The notes beneath the pieces are model-generated. The model did not search any database and was not told the origin of the DNA. It saw nothing but the letters and a program-made list of their open reading frames with translations. A stretch of DNA of 64,000 nt from NCBI GenBank assembly GCA_021373015.1, contig JAJFTJ010000021.1:1-64000 (forward strand). Direction: 5' to 3'. This document shows, one piece after another, positions 24,946 to 34,124 of this stretch. The position numbers and the translations under genes were made by a program. Source of the stretch: Nitrospiraceae bacterium. Lineage in GTDB: Bacteria; Nitrospirota; Thermodesulfovibrionia; Thermodesulfovibrionales; UBA1546. Positions within the stretch are counted from its first letter, which is position 1. Every line of letters begins with the position of its first letter.

Positions 24946-26204
24946 AGATAATAATGATAAGCCCATTCGCACCTTATCCACCAAATTCAGGTGGTCGTAT
25001 TCGTCAGTGGGAATTGATAAAATATCTTGGCAGCAGACATGATCTGACCCTCGTATTTTTTATAAACAAAGGTGAGAAAAAAATACTAGACGGTGCGTTT
25101 AAAAATATATGTTCTAGAGTATCAACTATCACTCATCAACCTTTGCCTTGGCCAATGCGTATTTATAATAAGGTGCGCTCTAAAATATCTATGATTACCA
25201 ATGCAGGAGATAATATATTGAAACCTACTCATCGATCTCTGCCTTGGCCAATGCGTATTTATGATGTTGAGCCTATGCGCAGATTACTAAAAAATCTCTC
25301 TTCCAATAACTTTGACCTTCTTATAACTGAATTCATATACATGGCGCATTACCGCGATTTTTTCGATGCTCCAGCAGTACTTCACGAACACAATATAGAA
25401 TCATCAGTATTCAAACAATACTCAGAACTTCCTGATGTGCATAATAAAGATATTTTTGGAATCCGTAAAAATCCAGTTTTTTGGAAGGCAAGCTGGATGC
25501 ACATGCGTGATTACGAGAACAATACATGGCCTAAATTCGATCTTCGCATTACAGTCAGCAAACTAGATCAGAAAGAAATGGATTCACGCTGTCCAGACGG
25601 GAAAACGATAGTAGCTGAAAACGGTGTAAACACTGTTAGCATAAAAATGCTTCCTCCAAGCAAGTCGAAAAAAATATTGTTTGTTGGAACAATGAATTAC
25701 TTTCCCAATATAGATGGTGCTTTATATATGGCAGAATCAATCATGCCTTATATCTGGCGCACTGACCCTTCTATAAGGTTATGTATTGCTGGGAACAACA
25801 TGCCTAAACAGATACTTGATCTCAGCTCAGACCCAAGGATAGATATAATAAGAGACCCTTCTGATATCAGCACAGTAGCAAAGAATTGTTCTGTTTCAGT
25901 TGTACCTCTAAGAATTGGAGGAGGCACGCGAATTAAAATACTCGAGGCATTTGCTTTGGGACTGCCGGTGGTCTCCACTTCAAAAGGCTGTGAAGGACTA
26001 GATGCTGAAGACAATCTGCATCTCATGATACGAGACAATCCAGAAGAGTTTGCAGCTGCAGTAACAACAGTTGTTAACGATCACAATCTTTCAGAGCTCC
26101 TTCGTAAAAATGGACGAAACCTAGTTGAAAGTAAATACGACTGGCAAAATATATTTAAATCGGTTGAAGATAGAATTTTAGATCTGACAAATTCTGGAAC
26201 TTAA
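24942..26204 (+). CDS. GT4-type glycosyltransferase with internal duplication
   Basis: The 420-residue glycosyltransferase has a GT-B fold. The N-terminal MKIIMISPFAPYPPNSGGRIRQWELI is the acceptor domain start, and the donor-binding domain carries ILFVGTMNYFPNIDG and PLRIGGGTRIKILEAFALGLPVV with the catalytic-type E of family 4. Residues about 62-105 contain LPWPMRIY twice, 32 codons apart, reflecting a 96-bp in-frame repeat (see repeat entry). It probably adds a sugar to a surface or peptide acceptor made by this island. Confidence 0.85.
   Translation: MKIIMISPFAPYPPNSGGRIRQWELIKYLGSRHDLTLVFFINKGEKKILDGAFKNICSRVSTITHQPLPWPMRIYNKVRSKISMITNAGDNILKPTHRSLPWPMRIYDVEPMRRLLKNLSSNNFDLLITEFIYMAHYRDFFDAPAVLHEHNIESSVFKQYSELPDVHNKDIFGIRKNPVFWKASWMHMRDYENNTWPKFDLRITVSKLDQKEMDSRCPDGKTIVAENGVNTVSIKMLPPSKSKKILFVGTMNYFPNIDGALYMAESIMPYIWRTDPSIRLCIAGNNMPKQILDLSSDPRIDIIRDPSDISTVAKNCSVSVVPLRIGGGTRIKILEAFALGLPVVSTSKGCEGLDAEDNLHLMIRDNPEEFAAAVTTVVNDHNLSELLRKNGRNLVESKYDWQNIFKSVEDRILDLTNSGT
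25131..25262 (+). repeat. 96-bp-period tandem duplication inside the glycosyltransferase gene
   Basis: The block beginning ACTCATC at 25131 recurs at 25227, exactly 96 bp later, and both continue with TGCCTTGGCCAATGCGTATT. In protein both copies read LPWPMRIY. Only the first ~36 bp of the repeat unit are clearly alike; the intervening 60 bp have no second copy. Confidence 0.7.
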
Positions 26205-26238
26205 ATATAATGTATCTGCCTTTTTATAAATATTTATT

Positions 26239-26910
26239 ATGATAAGCGATCATTTTGAAAAAATATTTATAATAAATATGCTGCGTTCGTTCAAACGAAG
26301 GGCTTCGTCTCTTTTTCAAATAGGCAAGATGAATATTAAAAATGCCCATCTGATAGAAGCTGTTGATGGAATGTCCATTGATATCAGGAAAATGAAAGCT
26401 GAAGGAAGTCTTAAGTGGAACGATTGGGAACAAAGAGAACTCACACAAGGAGAAGTCGGCTGTTATCTTAGTCATCAAAAGATATGGGAGCTCATTGTTC
26501 AGCAGAATTTGAAAAAAGTCTTGATCTGCGAAGACGATATTATATGGCGGACAGACGCAAATGAGACTTCTGACTGGGACATTATACACTTTCACAGCAA
26601 TATAAGTGTCGGCTCCGGGCAGCATAATGATATCCACAGAAGAAAAATCAGCGAACATGTATGGAGAGGCTGTAATGAAGGTGGAGGTGCAGTCTGCTAC
26701 GCAATAAGTTTCCGCGGCGCAGGCTTTCTTCTCCAAAAAGCTTTTCCGATACGCTACGCTGTTGACGGTATATTAAACAAACTGACCAGTCCTAAGAGAA
26801 GTTCTGAATACCATGGATATGTGTGTTGGCCATTTCTTTGTGGACTTTCAAATAGCCCATCTGAAATCGATATTATAAATCCCCGCAGGGATAAAAATTA
26901 TAATTCATAA
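26239..26910 (+). CDS. GT25-family (LPS-type) glycosyltransferase
   Basis: The 223-residue protein opens with IFIINMLRSFKRRASSLFQ, the GT25 pattern, and has LTQGEVGCYLSHQKIWELI and the VLICEDDIIW acidic motif that binds the metal-nucleotide sugar. A later GAGFLLQKAFPIRYAVDG segment is also characteristic. These enzymes transfer galactose or related sugars to lipooligosaccharide or other acceptors. A 170-residue antisense ORF on the other strand is a shadow. It lies 34 bp after the preceding glycosyltransferase. Confidence 0.82.
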   Translation: MISDHFEKIFIINMLRSFKRRASSLFQIGKMNIKNAHLIEAVDGMSIDIRKMKAEGSLKWNDWEQRELTQGEVGCYLSHQKIWELIVQQNLKKVLICEDDIIWRTDANETSDWDIIHFHSNISVGSGQHNDIHRRKISEHVWRGCNEGGGAVCYAISFRGAGFLLQKAFPIRYAVDGILNKLTSPKRSSEYHGYVCWPFLCGLSNSPSEIDIINPRRDKNYNS

Positions 26911-26911
26911 T

Positions 26912-27631
26912 ATGAAAGCGAAAGAAGACATGATTGAAAGTCCATTGATCAGTGTAATTATACCTGTGTACAACGGTGAACGTTACATAGTAGAAGCTAT
27001 TGAAAGCGTAATCACGCAAAAATACAAAAATATTGAAATAATTGTAATCAATGACGGATCCACAGACAGAACTGAAGAGATTTTAAATTCTTATAAAAAT
27101 GTTAAACATTTATATCAATCCAAGCAAGGAGCTCCATCTGCCAGAAACACAGGGATAAAATTCTCGACCGGAGAACTCATTGCATTCCTTGACGCTGATG
27201 ATTTATGGACAAAAGATAAGCTTGAAATCCAGACTTCAATATTCAAAACCTTGCCAGACTTGGATATGGTTTTCGGACATGTAAAACAATTCTATAGTCC
27301 CGAGCTAAAAGCATCACAAAGAGAAAGAATATATATGATAGCTGACTCTATGCCCGGATACCTTCCGGGCACAATGCTCGTAAAGAAAAGGTCTTTTTTT
27401 AGGGTAGGACTCTTTAATTCTAAGTTCAAGATTGGTGAATTCATCGATTGGTATTCTAGGGCTGTAGATTATGGACTCAAAAGCTGCCTGGCATCTGAAG
27501 TGTTATTAAAAAGACGCATTCATGATTCAAATACCGGCATAACAGAAAGAGATTCAAGAAAAGATTATCTTCGAATTCTTAAAACATCACTCGACAGGCG
27601 ACGGTCTGCTGAAATTAAAGAAAGAAATTAA
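26912..27631 (+). CDS. GT2-family glycosyltransferase
   Basis: The 239-residue protein begins SVIIPVYNGERYIVEAIESV and has VINDGSTDRTEEIL, GAPSARNTGIKFSTGELIAFLDADDLW with the DxD metal site, the standard GT-A family 2 layout. No membrane segments are present. It starts 1 bp after the GT25 stop and ends 1 bp before the next gene, so the island genes are packed as one operon. Confidence 0.9.
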   Translation: MKAKEDMIESPLISVIIPVYNGERYIVEAIESVITQKYKNIEIIVINDGSTDRTEEILNSYKNVKHLYQSKQGAPSARNTGIKFSTGELIAFLDADDLWTKDKLEIQTSIFKTLPDLDMVFGHVKQFYSPELKASQRERIYMIADSMPGYLPGTMLVKKRSFFRVGLFNSKFKIGEFIDWYSRAVDYGLKSCLASEVLLKRRIHDSNTGITERDSRKDYLRILKTSLDRRRSAEIKERN

Positions 27632-27632
27632 A

Positions 27633-28802
27633 GTGACTACGCGAATTAACGATATTAAAGATGGATATTTCTGGCCGACGCCAGAACAGGAGTTGCTCCT
27701 TAAGGCATCACTTCTTAAAGGTGAAAATGCCATTAAAGCATGGCATGAATGGGCAGCTTCTGTAGACTTTGATACTCTTGATGCTGGTTCACAGCGTTTA
27801 CTGCCTATGCTTTACAAAAATCTTGTTAAACATAATGTGCAGCATCCTGCTATAAACATATATAAAGGATTTTACAGAATGACATGGTACAAGAATCGCC
27901 TCATTCGTAACCGTATAAACAAAGTATTAGGTCTCCTAAAAACCAATAATTTACCGGCAATATTGTTAAAGGGTGCAGCTCTAGTTCCTTTATACTATAA
28001 AGATTGGGCATTGCGTCCTATGAATGATTTTGATCTGATGGTTCAACAAAAAAACGCAATAAAAACCATCAATATCTTACAGAAAAACGGCTGGACACCT
28101 GTTGCTTCTATACCTGACGAATCAGATCTGCTGGTCAGACATGCATGCACATTGATAGATGATTCTGGCGTAGAACTTGATCTTCATTGGCACATTATGG
28201 CTGAATCAGGATATGCTGAAAATGATTATAATTTTATAAACAGCATAAAAACAATAGATTTAGACGGAGGCAACGTTTCAGTCCTCTCTCATACTGACCA
28301 ACTTTTTCATATACTTGTTCATGGTGCACGATGGAATATTGTTGCGCCTTTACGATGGATTCCTGATTCAATTATGCTCATGCAAGAAACAGGTTCAAAT
28401 ATAAATTGGCAACGATTATTTCATGAAGCCCGCAGCAGATGCCTTGTCATGTCCTTAAAAAAAACACTTGGTTATCTCCATGAAGTATTCAATACACCGC
28501 TTCCGTCAGATATAACATCAAACCTTAGAAAGCTTAATCCTTCTCTGACCGAGCGTATGGAATTTTGGATGAACGGCAGGCCGAGAAGTCTTATAAGAGA
28601 TATCTGCTATCTTTGGTTCAGGCATGTTAGGACATCCAGAAGCAAAGGAAATCTAAAACTCATGCTAAAATTTCCATTTTTTTTAAGAAGATTTTGGAAA
28701 GTTTCAGATGATAAAAGCCTTGCGGTTTTTTTAGTTCTAAGACTAATAACGAAGATAAAAAACAAGAAAAAAAGTTCATTAGGATTTAATCAATTTGCTT
28801 GA
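27633..28802 (+). CDS. Nucleotidyltransferase-fold protein (NTP_transf_5-like)
   Basis: The start is GTG at 27633. The 389-residue protein has ILLKGAALVPLYYKDWALRPMNDFDLMV (about 113-140), in which the GAAL and RPMxDxDLxV pattern marks this uncharacterised nucleotidyltransferase family, followed by GVELDLHWHI. Members accompany PqqD/HprK-like pairs, asparagine-synthase-like enzymes and exopolysaccharide loci. A nucleotide or phosphosugar could be the substrate, but no reaction is known. It overlaps the next gene by 8 bp. Confidence 0.75.
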   Translation: MTTRINDIKDGYFWPTPEQELLLKASLLKGENAIKAWHEWAASVDFDTLDAGSQRLLPMLYKNLVKHNVQHPAINIYKGFYRMTWYKNRLIRNRINKVLGLLKTNNLPAILLKGAALVPLYYKDWALRPMNDFDLMVQQKNAIKTINILQKNGWTPVASIPDESDLLVRHACTLIDDSGVELDLHWHIMAESGYAENDYNFINSIKTIDLDGGNVSVLSHTDQLFHILVHGARWNIVAPLRWIPDSIMLMQETGSNINWQRLFHEARSRCLVMSLKKTLGYLHEVFNTPLPSDITSNLRKLNPSLTERMEFWMNGRPRSLIRDICYLWFRHVRTSRSKGNLKLMLKFPFFLRRFWKVSDDKSLAVFLVLRLITKIKNKKKSSLGFNQFA

Positions 28803-29775
28803 TAAAACGAATATTTGGGAAAAAATATATCGAAGCATCTTGTTAAAATTCCATAATAAATTCTCTACTGCATCCCGATTAATTACGAATTTATACAATA
28901 ATAAACAAAAAGAAAGTTGGCATTGTTTTAGTATATCCGATGGAAAAATTTCACCGCCTTACAGCTGCGAAATCAACGCAGTGGATTATTGTAATATTTC
29001 CTGCATGGACTGCAATCATGCAGCATCAGCAGCCGGCAGCTCTAAGGCAGATCCGGACTCTATATTTGATGCTCTTTCTATCCTCTCAAAATATTACAGG
29101 TCTCATGCTCTAAAAATTGTTGGTGGCGAACCTTTGCTGCATCCCGATTTACTTTTACTGATCCGGGCAGTTAGGAAAAGCAATATCTGCAAACACCTGG
29201 CGTTAGTTACAAACGGAATATTTTTGAATAGGATGTCAGATGATATATGGAGAGAGCTGGATGAAGTTGAACTCTCCATATATCCTGAGACAAAATCAAT
29301 TCTGAAAAAATATCTGCCTGACATTAAACAATCAGCAGTAAAACACAAGGTCAAGCTTGTTATAAGTCCATACAAAAAATTTCGGATCACCTTTTCAACA
29401 ATCGGAACAACTAATGCTGAACTAATAAGGCTGATATATAAAAACTGCAGACTTGCAAATCTTTGGGGATGTCAGTCTATTCATGAAGGATATTTTTTCA
29501 AATGCCCTCAATGCATATATATACCAAGAATTCTAGATAGTAAAGCTGGATACGATTATAAAAGAGATGGAGTAAGAATTACTGATTCTCCAAATATTTT
29601 GCGTGATTTATCAGAATATCTCAGCTCACAGGAACCATTGAGAGCCTGCCGTTATTGTCTTGGCAGTTCAGGCAAACATCGTGATCATAAAATGGTAAAA
29701 ACTTCTGAATTTAAATATATTCATGCAAGACCGACAGAAGAGCTTGTTGATTATCAAAGATTTTTGAGGAAATAA
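28795..29775 (+). CDS. Radical SAM protein of the island operon
   Basis: This 326-residue protein uses a TTG start at 28795, coupled to the gene before. The radical SAM cluster motif is CNISCMDC (about 66-73) with the SAM-binding GGEPLL at about 107-112. Later cysteines (WGCQSIHEGYFFKCPQC and ACRYCLGSSGKH) suggest an auxiliary cluster region. Members of this group occur in glycosyltransferase and capsule loci and act on sugars or peptides. It closes the island; a tRNA-Pro gene follows 53 bp later. Confidence 0.82.
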   Translation: MLDKTNIWEKIYRSILLKFHNKFSTASRLITNLYNNKQKESWHCFSISDGKISPPYSCEINAVDYCNISCMDCNHAASAAGSSKADPDSIFDALSILSKYYRSHALKIVGGEPLLHPDLLLLIRAVRKSNICKHLALVTNGIFLNRMSDDIWRELDEVELSIYPETKSILKKYLPDIKQSAVKHKVKLVISPYKKFRITFSTIGTTNAELIRLIYKNCRLANLWGCQSIHEGYFFKCPQCIYIPRILDSKAGYDYKRDGVRITDSPNILRDLSEYLSSQEPLRACRYCLGSSGKHRDHKMVKTSEFKYIHARPTEELVDYQRFLRK

Positions 29776-29792
29776 TAACGAAATCTCAATTC

Positions 29793-29821
29793 TTGACTTT
29801 CATACAGCATGATTTTATTAT
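29793..29821 (+). promoter_or_regulatory. Promoter of tRNA-Pro
   Basis: TTGACT (29793-29798), a 17-bp spacer and TATTAT (29816-29821) stand 7 bp before the tRNA, a good sigma70-type promoter. Confidence 0.75.
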
Positions 29822-29828
29822 TCTTTAT

Positions 29829-29905
29829 CGGGGCGTAGCGCAGTCTGGTAGCGCACACGGTTCGGGACCGTGTGGTCGCCCGTTCAAATCGGGTCGCCCC
29901 GACCA
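29829..29905 (+). tRNA. tRNA-Pro (CGG)
   Basis: The 77-nt cloverleaf has acceptor stem CGGGGCG/CGCCCCG, an encoded ACCA end and anticodon loop TTCGGGA flanked by CACGG/CCGTG, giving anticodon CGG for proline. It bounds the island on the right. Confidence 0.96.
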
Positions 29906-29915
29906 AACTAAGTTT

Positions 29916-30671
29916 CTACTTTAGAATTCTTTTTTTCATCAATTTAAACGGCAAAGGAATAAGCATCAAAAATACAGCAATTATCCATATCATGTCTGGC
30001 AATGCGCTAGATATGCTTCCTGATGACAATGACCTGCAGACATTCACAAAATGATATAAGGGCATAAAGAATGCAATATCTGCAACAATCTTTGGCAGGG
30101 TCTCAACAGGGAAAAAAATTCCTGAGAACAGAAACATCGGGGTCATGAAAAGTGTGTAAAAATAATTAAAAGAGTCTATACCCGGGACGACTGAAACAAA
30201 TACCATTGATATTTCCGCAAATATTAATCCGTTCAAAAAAATAAAAGGCAGCGCAAGAAGTATCATAGGCGAATCAACAAGCCCGAAGAGCGATATAACA
30301 ATGATTATTGTAGATCCATAAAGCAGACTTTTTGACGCTCCCCACATCATCTCCGCAGCTACAAGATCGTCAATATTAACCGGTGTTGCAAGTATTGCAT
30401 CAAATGTTTTCTGAAAAGTCATTCTTACATATGTTCCGTAAGTACATTCATATATAGCAGCGAACATTGCTGAAGAAGCGATTATTCCAGGAGCGATATA
30501 TTTAATGTACGGCACTCCGTTTATCTGCTGAACATATACTCCAAGTCCAAGACCAAGCGCTGTGAGATAGAGTATGGGCTCTACAAAATTAAGAGCGATG
30601 CTTGATTTGTAAAGTTTTGTATAAACCTTGAGATGCCGCTGCCAGACCCTGAATGCCCTTTTAACCTTCAA
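29916..30671 (-). CDS. ABC-2 type exporter permease
   Basis: The 251-residue permease has six hydrophobic helices and the NodJ/ABC-2 features FVEPILYLTALGLGLG, TPVNIDDLVAAEMMWGASKSLLYG and FLFSGIFFPVETLP. It forms an exporter with the ATPase whose gene overlaps its start by 11 bp. Such pairs export polysaccharide, lipid or drugs. The proximity to the glycosyltransferase island makes a glycan or lipid substrate plausible, but the pair is on the opposite strand from it. Confidence 0.9.
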   Translation of the reverse strand: MKVKRAFRVWQRHLKVYTKLYKSSIALNFVEPILYLTALGLGLGVYVQQINGVPYIKYIAPGIIASSAMFAAIYECTYGTYVRMTFQKTFDAILATPVNIDDLVAAEMMWGASKSLLYGSTIIIVISLFGLVDSPMILLALPFIFLNGLIFAEISMVFVSVVPGIDSFNYFYTLFMTPMFLFSGIFFPVETLPKIVADIAFFMPLYHFVNVCRSLSSGSISSALPDMIWIIAVFLMLIPLPFKLMKKRILK

Positions 30672-31392
30672 GCGTCCTCCCTGTCAGCTTCAGGTAAACA
30701 CCTTCAAGTGTAGCATTATGCATACTCATAAGATTTTCAGGAGAGTCTATAGTTACTATTTTCCCCTTGTCCATTATAGCAACCCTATCGCAAAGATTTT
30801 CTGCTTCTTCCATATAATGCGTTGTAAGAATAAGAGTAGTATTTTTCCTTTTTAGCTGTTCGAGTTTTTCCCATACTGCTCTTCTGCTGTGAGGATCAAG
30901 TCCTGTTGTAGGCTCATCAAGGATCATAAGTTCAGGATTGTTTATAAGGGCTCGCGCCAGAATCAGTCTGCGTTTCATTCCGCCAGAAAGACTTATAACT
31001 TTTGAGTCGGCTTTTTCGCTGAGTTCTACAAAATCCAGCAATTCTCTCGCAAGACCAGTAGATTTATTTTTAAGAATATCAAAATATCTTGCATACACTA
31101 TCAGGTTTTCGATAACAGTCAGGTCAGGATCAAGATTATCATCCTGAGGCATCACACCTATCATGGATTTTATTTTGCTTGGATTTTCAGTAACGTTAAT
31201 GCCAAAAACACTAACATCTCCTGATGTAGGGAGCATAAAACAGTAGATGATGCCCATAACTGTTGTCTTGCCGGCTCCGTTAGGCCCGAGAAAACCAAAA
31301 CATTCGCCTTTCTTTATCTCGAAATTCAGATGGTTAACTGCTCTAAAATGCCCATAGTCTTTGACAAGATTTTTTACTTCTACAATATTCAT
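30661..31392 (-). CDS. ABC transporter ATP-binding protein
   Basis: The start is set at ATG 31390-31392, since MNIVEVKNLVKDYGHFRA matches the usual N-terminus and TATAAT at 31402-31407 leaves no room for a leader at the longer GTG start (31410). The protein has Walker A GPNGAGKTT, signature LSGGMKRR, Walker B LMILDEPTTGLDP and the H-loop LTTHYMEEAENL. It couples ATP hydrolysis to export through the ABC-2 permease, and the C-terminal part is short, as in NodI-type ATPases. Confidence 0.93.
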   Translation of the reverse strand: MNIVEVKNLVKDYGHFRAVNHLNFEIKKGECFGFLGPNGAGKTTVMGIIYCFMLPTSGDVSVFGINVTENPSKIKSMIGVMPQDDNLDPDLTVIENLIVYARYFDILKNKSTGLARELLDFVELSEKADSKVISLSGGMKRRLILARALINNPELMILDEPTTGLDPHSRRAVWEKLEQLKRKNTTLILTTHYMEEAENLCDRVAIMDKGKIVTIDSPENLMSMHNATLEGVYLKLTGRTLEG

Positions 31393-31401
31393 ATAGTGAA
31401 T

Positions 31402-31407
31402 ATTATA
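31402..31407 (-). promoter_or_regulatory. -10 box 9 bp before the ABC ATPase start
   Basis: On the minus strand a perfect TATAAT (31402-31407) lies 9 bases before the ATG at 31392, with no ribosome-binding site. This again suggests a leaderless transcript. Confidence 0.45.
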
Positions 31408-31479
31408 CACACTTCTCTGACAGGTTAATGAAGCTTAGATTTCAGGAAAGATTTTCAGTTTAAAAATACCAAAGAAATT

Positions 31480-32379
31480 CTAATTCAGTCTTCCTTCTTG
31501 TTTCAGGCGGTTTATTATTTCCTGAATCTTAGACATAGCTTCAAATGCAGCTTTTTCGCCTTCAAGAACTGCTTCGTGTCTTTTCGAAAAATCAGAACTT
31601 GCTATGTAGCCGACCTTGGGCTTTATCACAATATCAGCTTTCGCAAGCTGTATCGCAGAGAGCTTGGAGTACATGATGTTAATTGACTGTAGTATCGTTT
31701 CAATAGTGCTTTGAGGCAAAGTTGTATCAACATCTCCTGATATATCCACTACAATCACAATATCCGCACCAAGCATCTTTGCAGCATCAACAGCAACAGG
31801 ACTGACAACGCCGCCGTCAACATACATCTTCCCTAAAATATTTACCGGTTTGAATATCCCAGGGATAGAACAGCTTGCCCTTACGGCAATTCCTGTGTTG
31901 CCTGTTCCAAATATCATCTCTTTGCCGGCTTGTATATCTGTCGCAACTGCATAAAAAGGAATCTTTAGTTTTTCGAGAGGGGTATTTCTGATTGTTTTGT
32001 TCACATAATCCTGAAGCTTCTCGCCTTTTATAAATCCATTGTCAGGCAAGAACAGATCAACAATATCGCCCTTTTCTATAGCAAATGAAATCTTCTGAAG
32101 CTCAAATGCATTGTACCCATATGAATATAGTGCTCCTACAAAACTACCGGCGCTTGTTCCAATTATCATATGGATAGGAACCTTGTTTGCTTCAAGAACC
32201 TTTAGTACACCTATATGGGCAAATCCTTTTGATGCTCCTGCGCCAAGCACGACCGCAATCTTTGCAGGTTTTGGCGGCGGCTTTATCTCATCTTTAGCAG
32301 TAGTACATGCATACAAAAAAGAAAATAAAGATAAAACAGCTAAAAACCTTGCGTATCGCAGCATATTATTATTTATCAT
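31480..32379 (-). CDS. Patatin-like phospholipase lipoprotein (RssA-type)
   Basis: The 299-residue protein has a lipoprotein signal ending in LYAC. The patatin core contains the oxyanion loop GAGASKGFAHIG, nucleophile Ser in GTSAG (about 74-78), and the catalytic Asp in DGGVVSPV. It resembles NTE/RssA-type serine esterases of the envelope that act on phospholipids or acyl-esters. Two candidate ATGs are 5 codons apart; the first is used. The YtxH-like gene lies 31 bp upstream. Confidence 0.85.
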   Translation of the reverse strand: MINNNMLRYARFLAVLSLFSFLYACTTAKDEIKPPPKPAKIAVVLGAGASKGFAHIGVLKVLEANKVPIHMIIGTSAGSFVGALYSYGYNAFELQKISFAIEKGDIVDLFLPDNGFIKGEKLQDYVNKTIRNTPLEKLKIPFYAVATDIQAGKEMIFGTGNTGIAVRASCSIPGIFKPVNILGKMYVDGGVVSPVAVDAAKMLGADIVIVVDISGDVDTTLPQSTIETILQSINIMYSKLSAIQLAKADIVIKPKVGYIASSDFSKRHEAVLEGEKAAFEAMSKIQEIINRLKQEGRLN

Positions 32380-32410
32380 CTTAAATAGTATGGGTCTCTA
32401 CTGTTATACA

Positions 32411-32686
32411 TTATCCTTTAAATTTCTTTTTTTCGTTCTCATATGCCTTTTGCCCTGCTTCAATAGCTGCGCTGAGAACTGTTTTTCTTTCCTCGAAAAA
32501 GTCCTTCCCCTTTTCTACTGAATCTCCGACTTTGTCTTTGATCTCATCTGCAAATTCCCTAATCTTCTGCCTTGTCTCACGACCGGATTGAGGAGCAAGC
32601 AAAAGAGCTGCCCCTGCTCCAACAATTCCTCCAAGTAAAAAAGACAGAAAAACTGAACCTGCGCCATAGCCGCTTTCATCTTTCAT
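32411..32686 (-). CDS. YtxH-domain membrane protein
   Basis: The 91-residue protein has one membrane helix (VFLSFLLGGIVGAGAALLLA, about residues 11-30), followed by PQSGRETRQKIREFADEIKDK, the signature of the YtxH family, and a charged helix. Function is unknown; members are often stress-induced envelope proteins. It is 3 bp downstream of the DUF948-like gene, the usual neighbour of YtxH genes. Confidence 0.85.
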   Translation of the reverse strand: MKDESGYGAGSVFLSFLLGGIVGAGAALLLAPQSGRETRQKIREFADEIKDKVGDSVEKGKDFFEERKTVLSAAIEAGQKAYENEKKKFKG

Positions 32687-32689
32687 AAT

Positions 32690-33082
32690 CTAATCTCCTT
32701 TTCTTAAAAAAATATTTTTAAACAAGTACACTATTGTTGACTTAATGCCGGCTCTCAGTCCGAGAACCTTTAAGGATGCGCCAGCAGTAGCTTCATTAAC
32801 AACCTCAACAATACTTCTGATGCTGTGTCCAATATTTCTCAAACCTCCAGTGATGCTCCTTGCATCTCCGGTAAGCGCATTTATGTCATCGGTAATTTTT
32901 CGCAGACTTTTCATGGTCTGCTGGAATTCTTCCAAGGCTGGTTTTATTGTATCCTCAGTAACTTTTATAAAGCCTGTAACCATTTTTGCTACTCTTCGTA
33001 ATTCATAGAGAACGTACAAGAGCAAACCAAATACTATAAGAAAACCAATTCCTATAAAAATCATTATCTCTGTCTGGCTCAT
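32690..33082 (-). CDS. DUF948-like membrane protein
   Basis: The 130-residue protein has one N-terminal membrane helix (EIMIFIGIGFLIVFGLLLYVLYEL) and a long helical part with repeated small residues (LRKITDDINALTGDARSITGGLRNIG) and NEATAG, as in DUF948. It probably forms a membrane-anchored coiled coil at the envelope. GGAGGTG precedes the start. It heads a two-gene unit with the YtxH-like gene, in the well-known DUF948-YtxH pairing. Confidence 0.75.
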   Translation of the reverse strand: MSQTEIMIFIGIGFLIVFGLLLYVLYELRRVAKMVTGFIKVTEDTIKPALEEFQQTMKSLRKITDDINALTGDARSITGGLRNIGHSIRSIVEVVNEATAGASLKVLGLRAGIKSTIVYLFKNIFLRKGD

Positions 33083-33232
33083 TACACCTCCAAGATACAG
33101 CAGCAGTAAATCTTAGATAAATTATATCACACGTCATAATAAGTGCAATATGCTGGATAAAATTATCTTTAAATAAGATGTTATCTGTCATATAATTAAA
33201 TGGATTTCGATTGTTTCAAACAAGGAGGAATT

Positions 33233-34084
33233 ATGGACAGCAACAATATCATCGACATAATCAAAAACAAGACTACAAAAGGATTTAATTTAATCAAAAT
33301 AATCTTTTTTCTAGTTATTGGATTAATCGTATTCCTTATTATCAACCCTTTTGTAATAGTAGGAGCCGGAGAAAGAGGAGTAGTATTGAATTTTGGCGCT
33401 GTACAGCCAAATGTAATGAATGAAGGACTTCATATCAGGATACCGATAATGCAAAAGGTCATAAAAATAGATGTGAAGGTTCACAAGTCACAGACAGAGG
33501 CAGAGTCTGTATCAAAAGACCTTCAGGACACACATTCGATCATTGCCGTTAATTATCACATACTTCCTGAGAAAGCAAACTGGATATATCAGAACATCGG
33601 AATCGGATATAAAGAACGCATAATTGACCCGGCTGTTCAGGAAGTTGTAAAAGCAATTACTGCAAAATACACTGCTGTTGAACTGATAACACAAAGGGAA
33701 AAAGTAAGATATGAAATCAAAGATTTATTAAAACAGCGTCTGGTGGGTTATAACATCATAGTCGATGATTTTTCGATAGTTAACTTCAAGTTCTCCCAGC
33801 AATTTGCACAGGCAATCGAATCAAAACAAACAGCAGAACAATTAGCATTAAAAGCACAGAGAGACCTTGAAAGAATAAAAATTGAAGCAGAGCAGAAAAT
33901 AGCCAGTGCAAAGGCAGAGGCAGAGGCATTAAGGCTCCAAAAGGAAAATGTCACACCACAGCTTATAAAACTGAGACAAATAGAGGCAAACATAAAGGCA
34001 ATAGAAAAATGGGACGGCAAACTTCCGAAAATTACAGGAGGTGCTATCCCATTTATTGACATGAAGAGCTTTGATAAAGAATGA
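33233..34084 (+). CDS. Prohibitin/HflC-like SPFH protein
   Basis: ATG 33233 is chosen because AAGGAGGAATT precedes it; a longer frame begins at 33200 without a ribosome site. The 283-residue protein has an N-terminal membrane helix (about 17-40), an SPFH domain (VGAGERGVVLNFGAVQ, EGLHIRIPIMQKV, KDLQDTHSIIAVNYHI, VDDFSIVNFKFSQQFAQAIESKQ) and a coiled-coil tail rich in Ala/Glu. Prohibitins oligomerise into membrane rings that scaffold proteases such as FtsH. It ends 40 bp before mgtC. Confidence 0.9.
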   Translation: MDSNNIIDIIKNKTTKGFNLIKIIFFLVIGLIVFLIINPFVIVGAGERGVVLNFGAVQPNVMNEGLHIRIPIMQKVIKIDVKVHKSQTEAESVSKDLQDTHSIIAVNYHILPEKANWIYQNIGIGYKERIIDPAVQEVVKAITAKYTAVELITQREKVRYEIKDLLKQRLVGYNIIVDDFSIVNFKFSQQFAQAIESKQTAEQLALKAQRDLERIKIEAEQKIASAKAEAEALRLQKENVTPQLIKLRQIEANIKAIEKWDGKLPKITGGAIPFIDMKSFDKE

Positions 34085-34112
34085 TTTTCAGTGAAAATTT
34101 ACAAAAAGTTGA

Positions 34113-34118
34113 TATAAT
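34113..34118 (+). promoter_or_regulatory. -10 box 6 bp before the MgtC start
   Basis: TATAAT stands 6 bases before ATG 34125, without a Shine-Dalgarno sequence, the same arrangement as at 10833-10838. Confidence 0.4.
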
Positions 34119-34124
34119 TATTCC

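Noticed and set aside
26224-26736. A 170-residue open frame antisense to the GT25 gene.
   Set aside because: It is a shadow of the glycosyltransferase codon structure, without a ribosome site, and its product has no recognisable motif.
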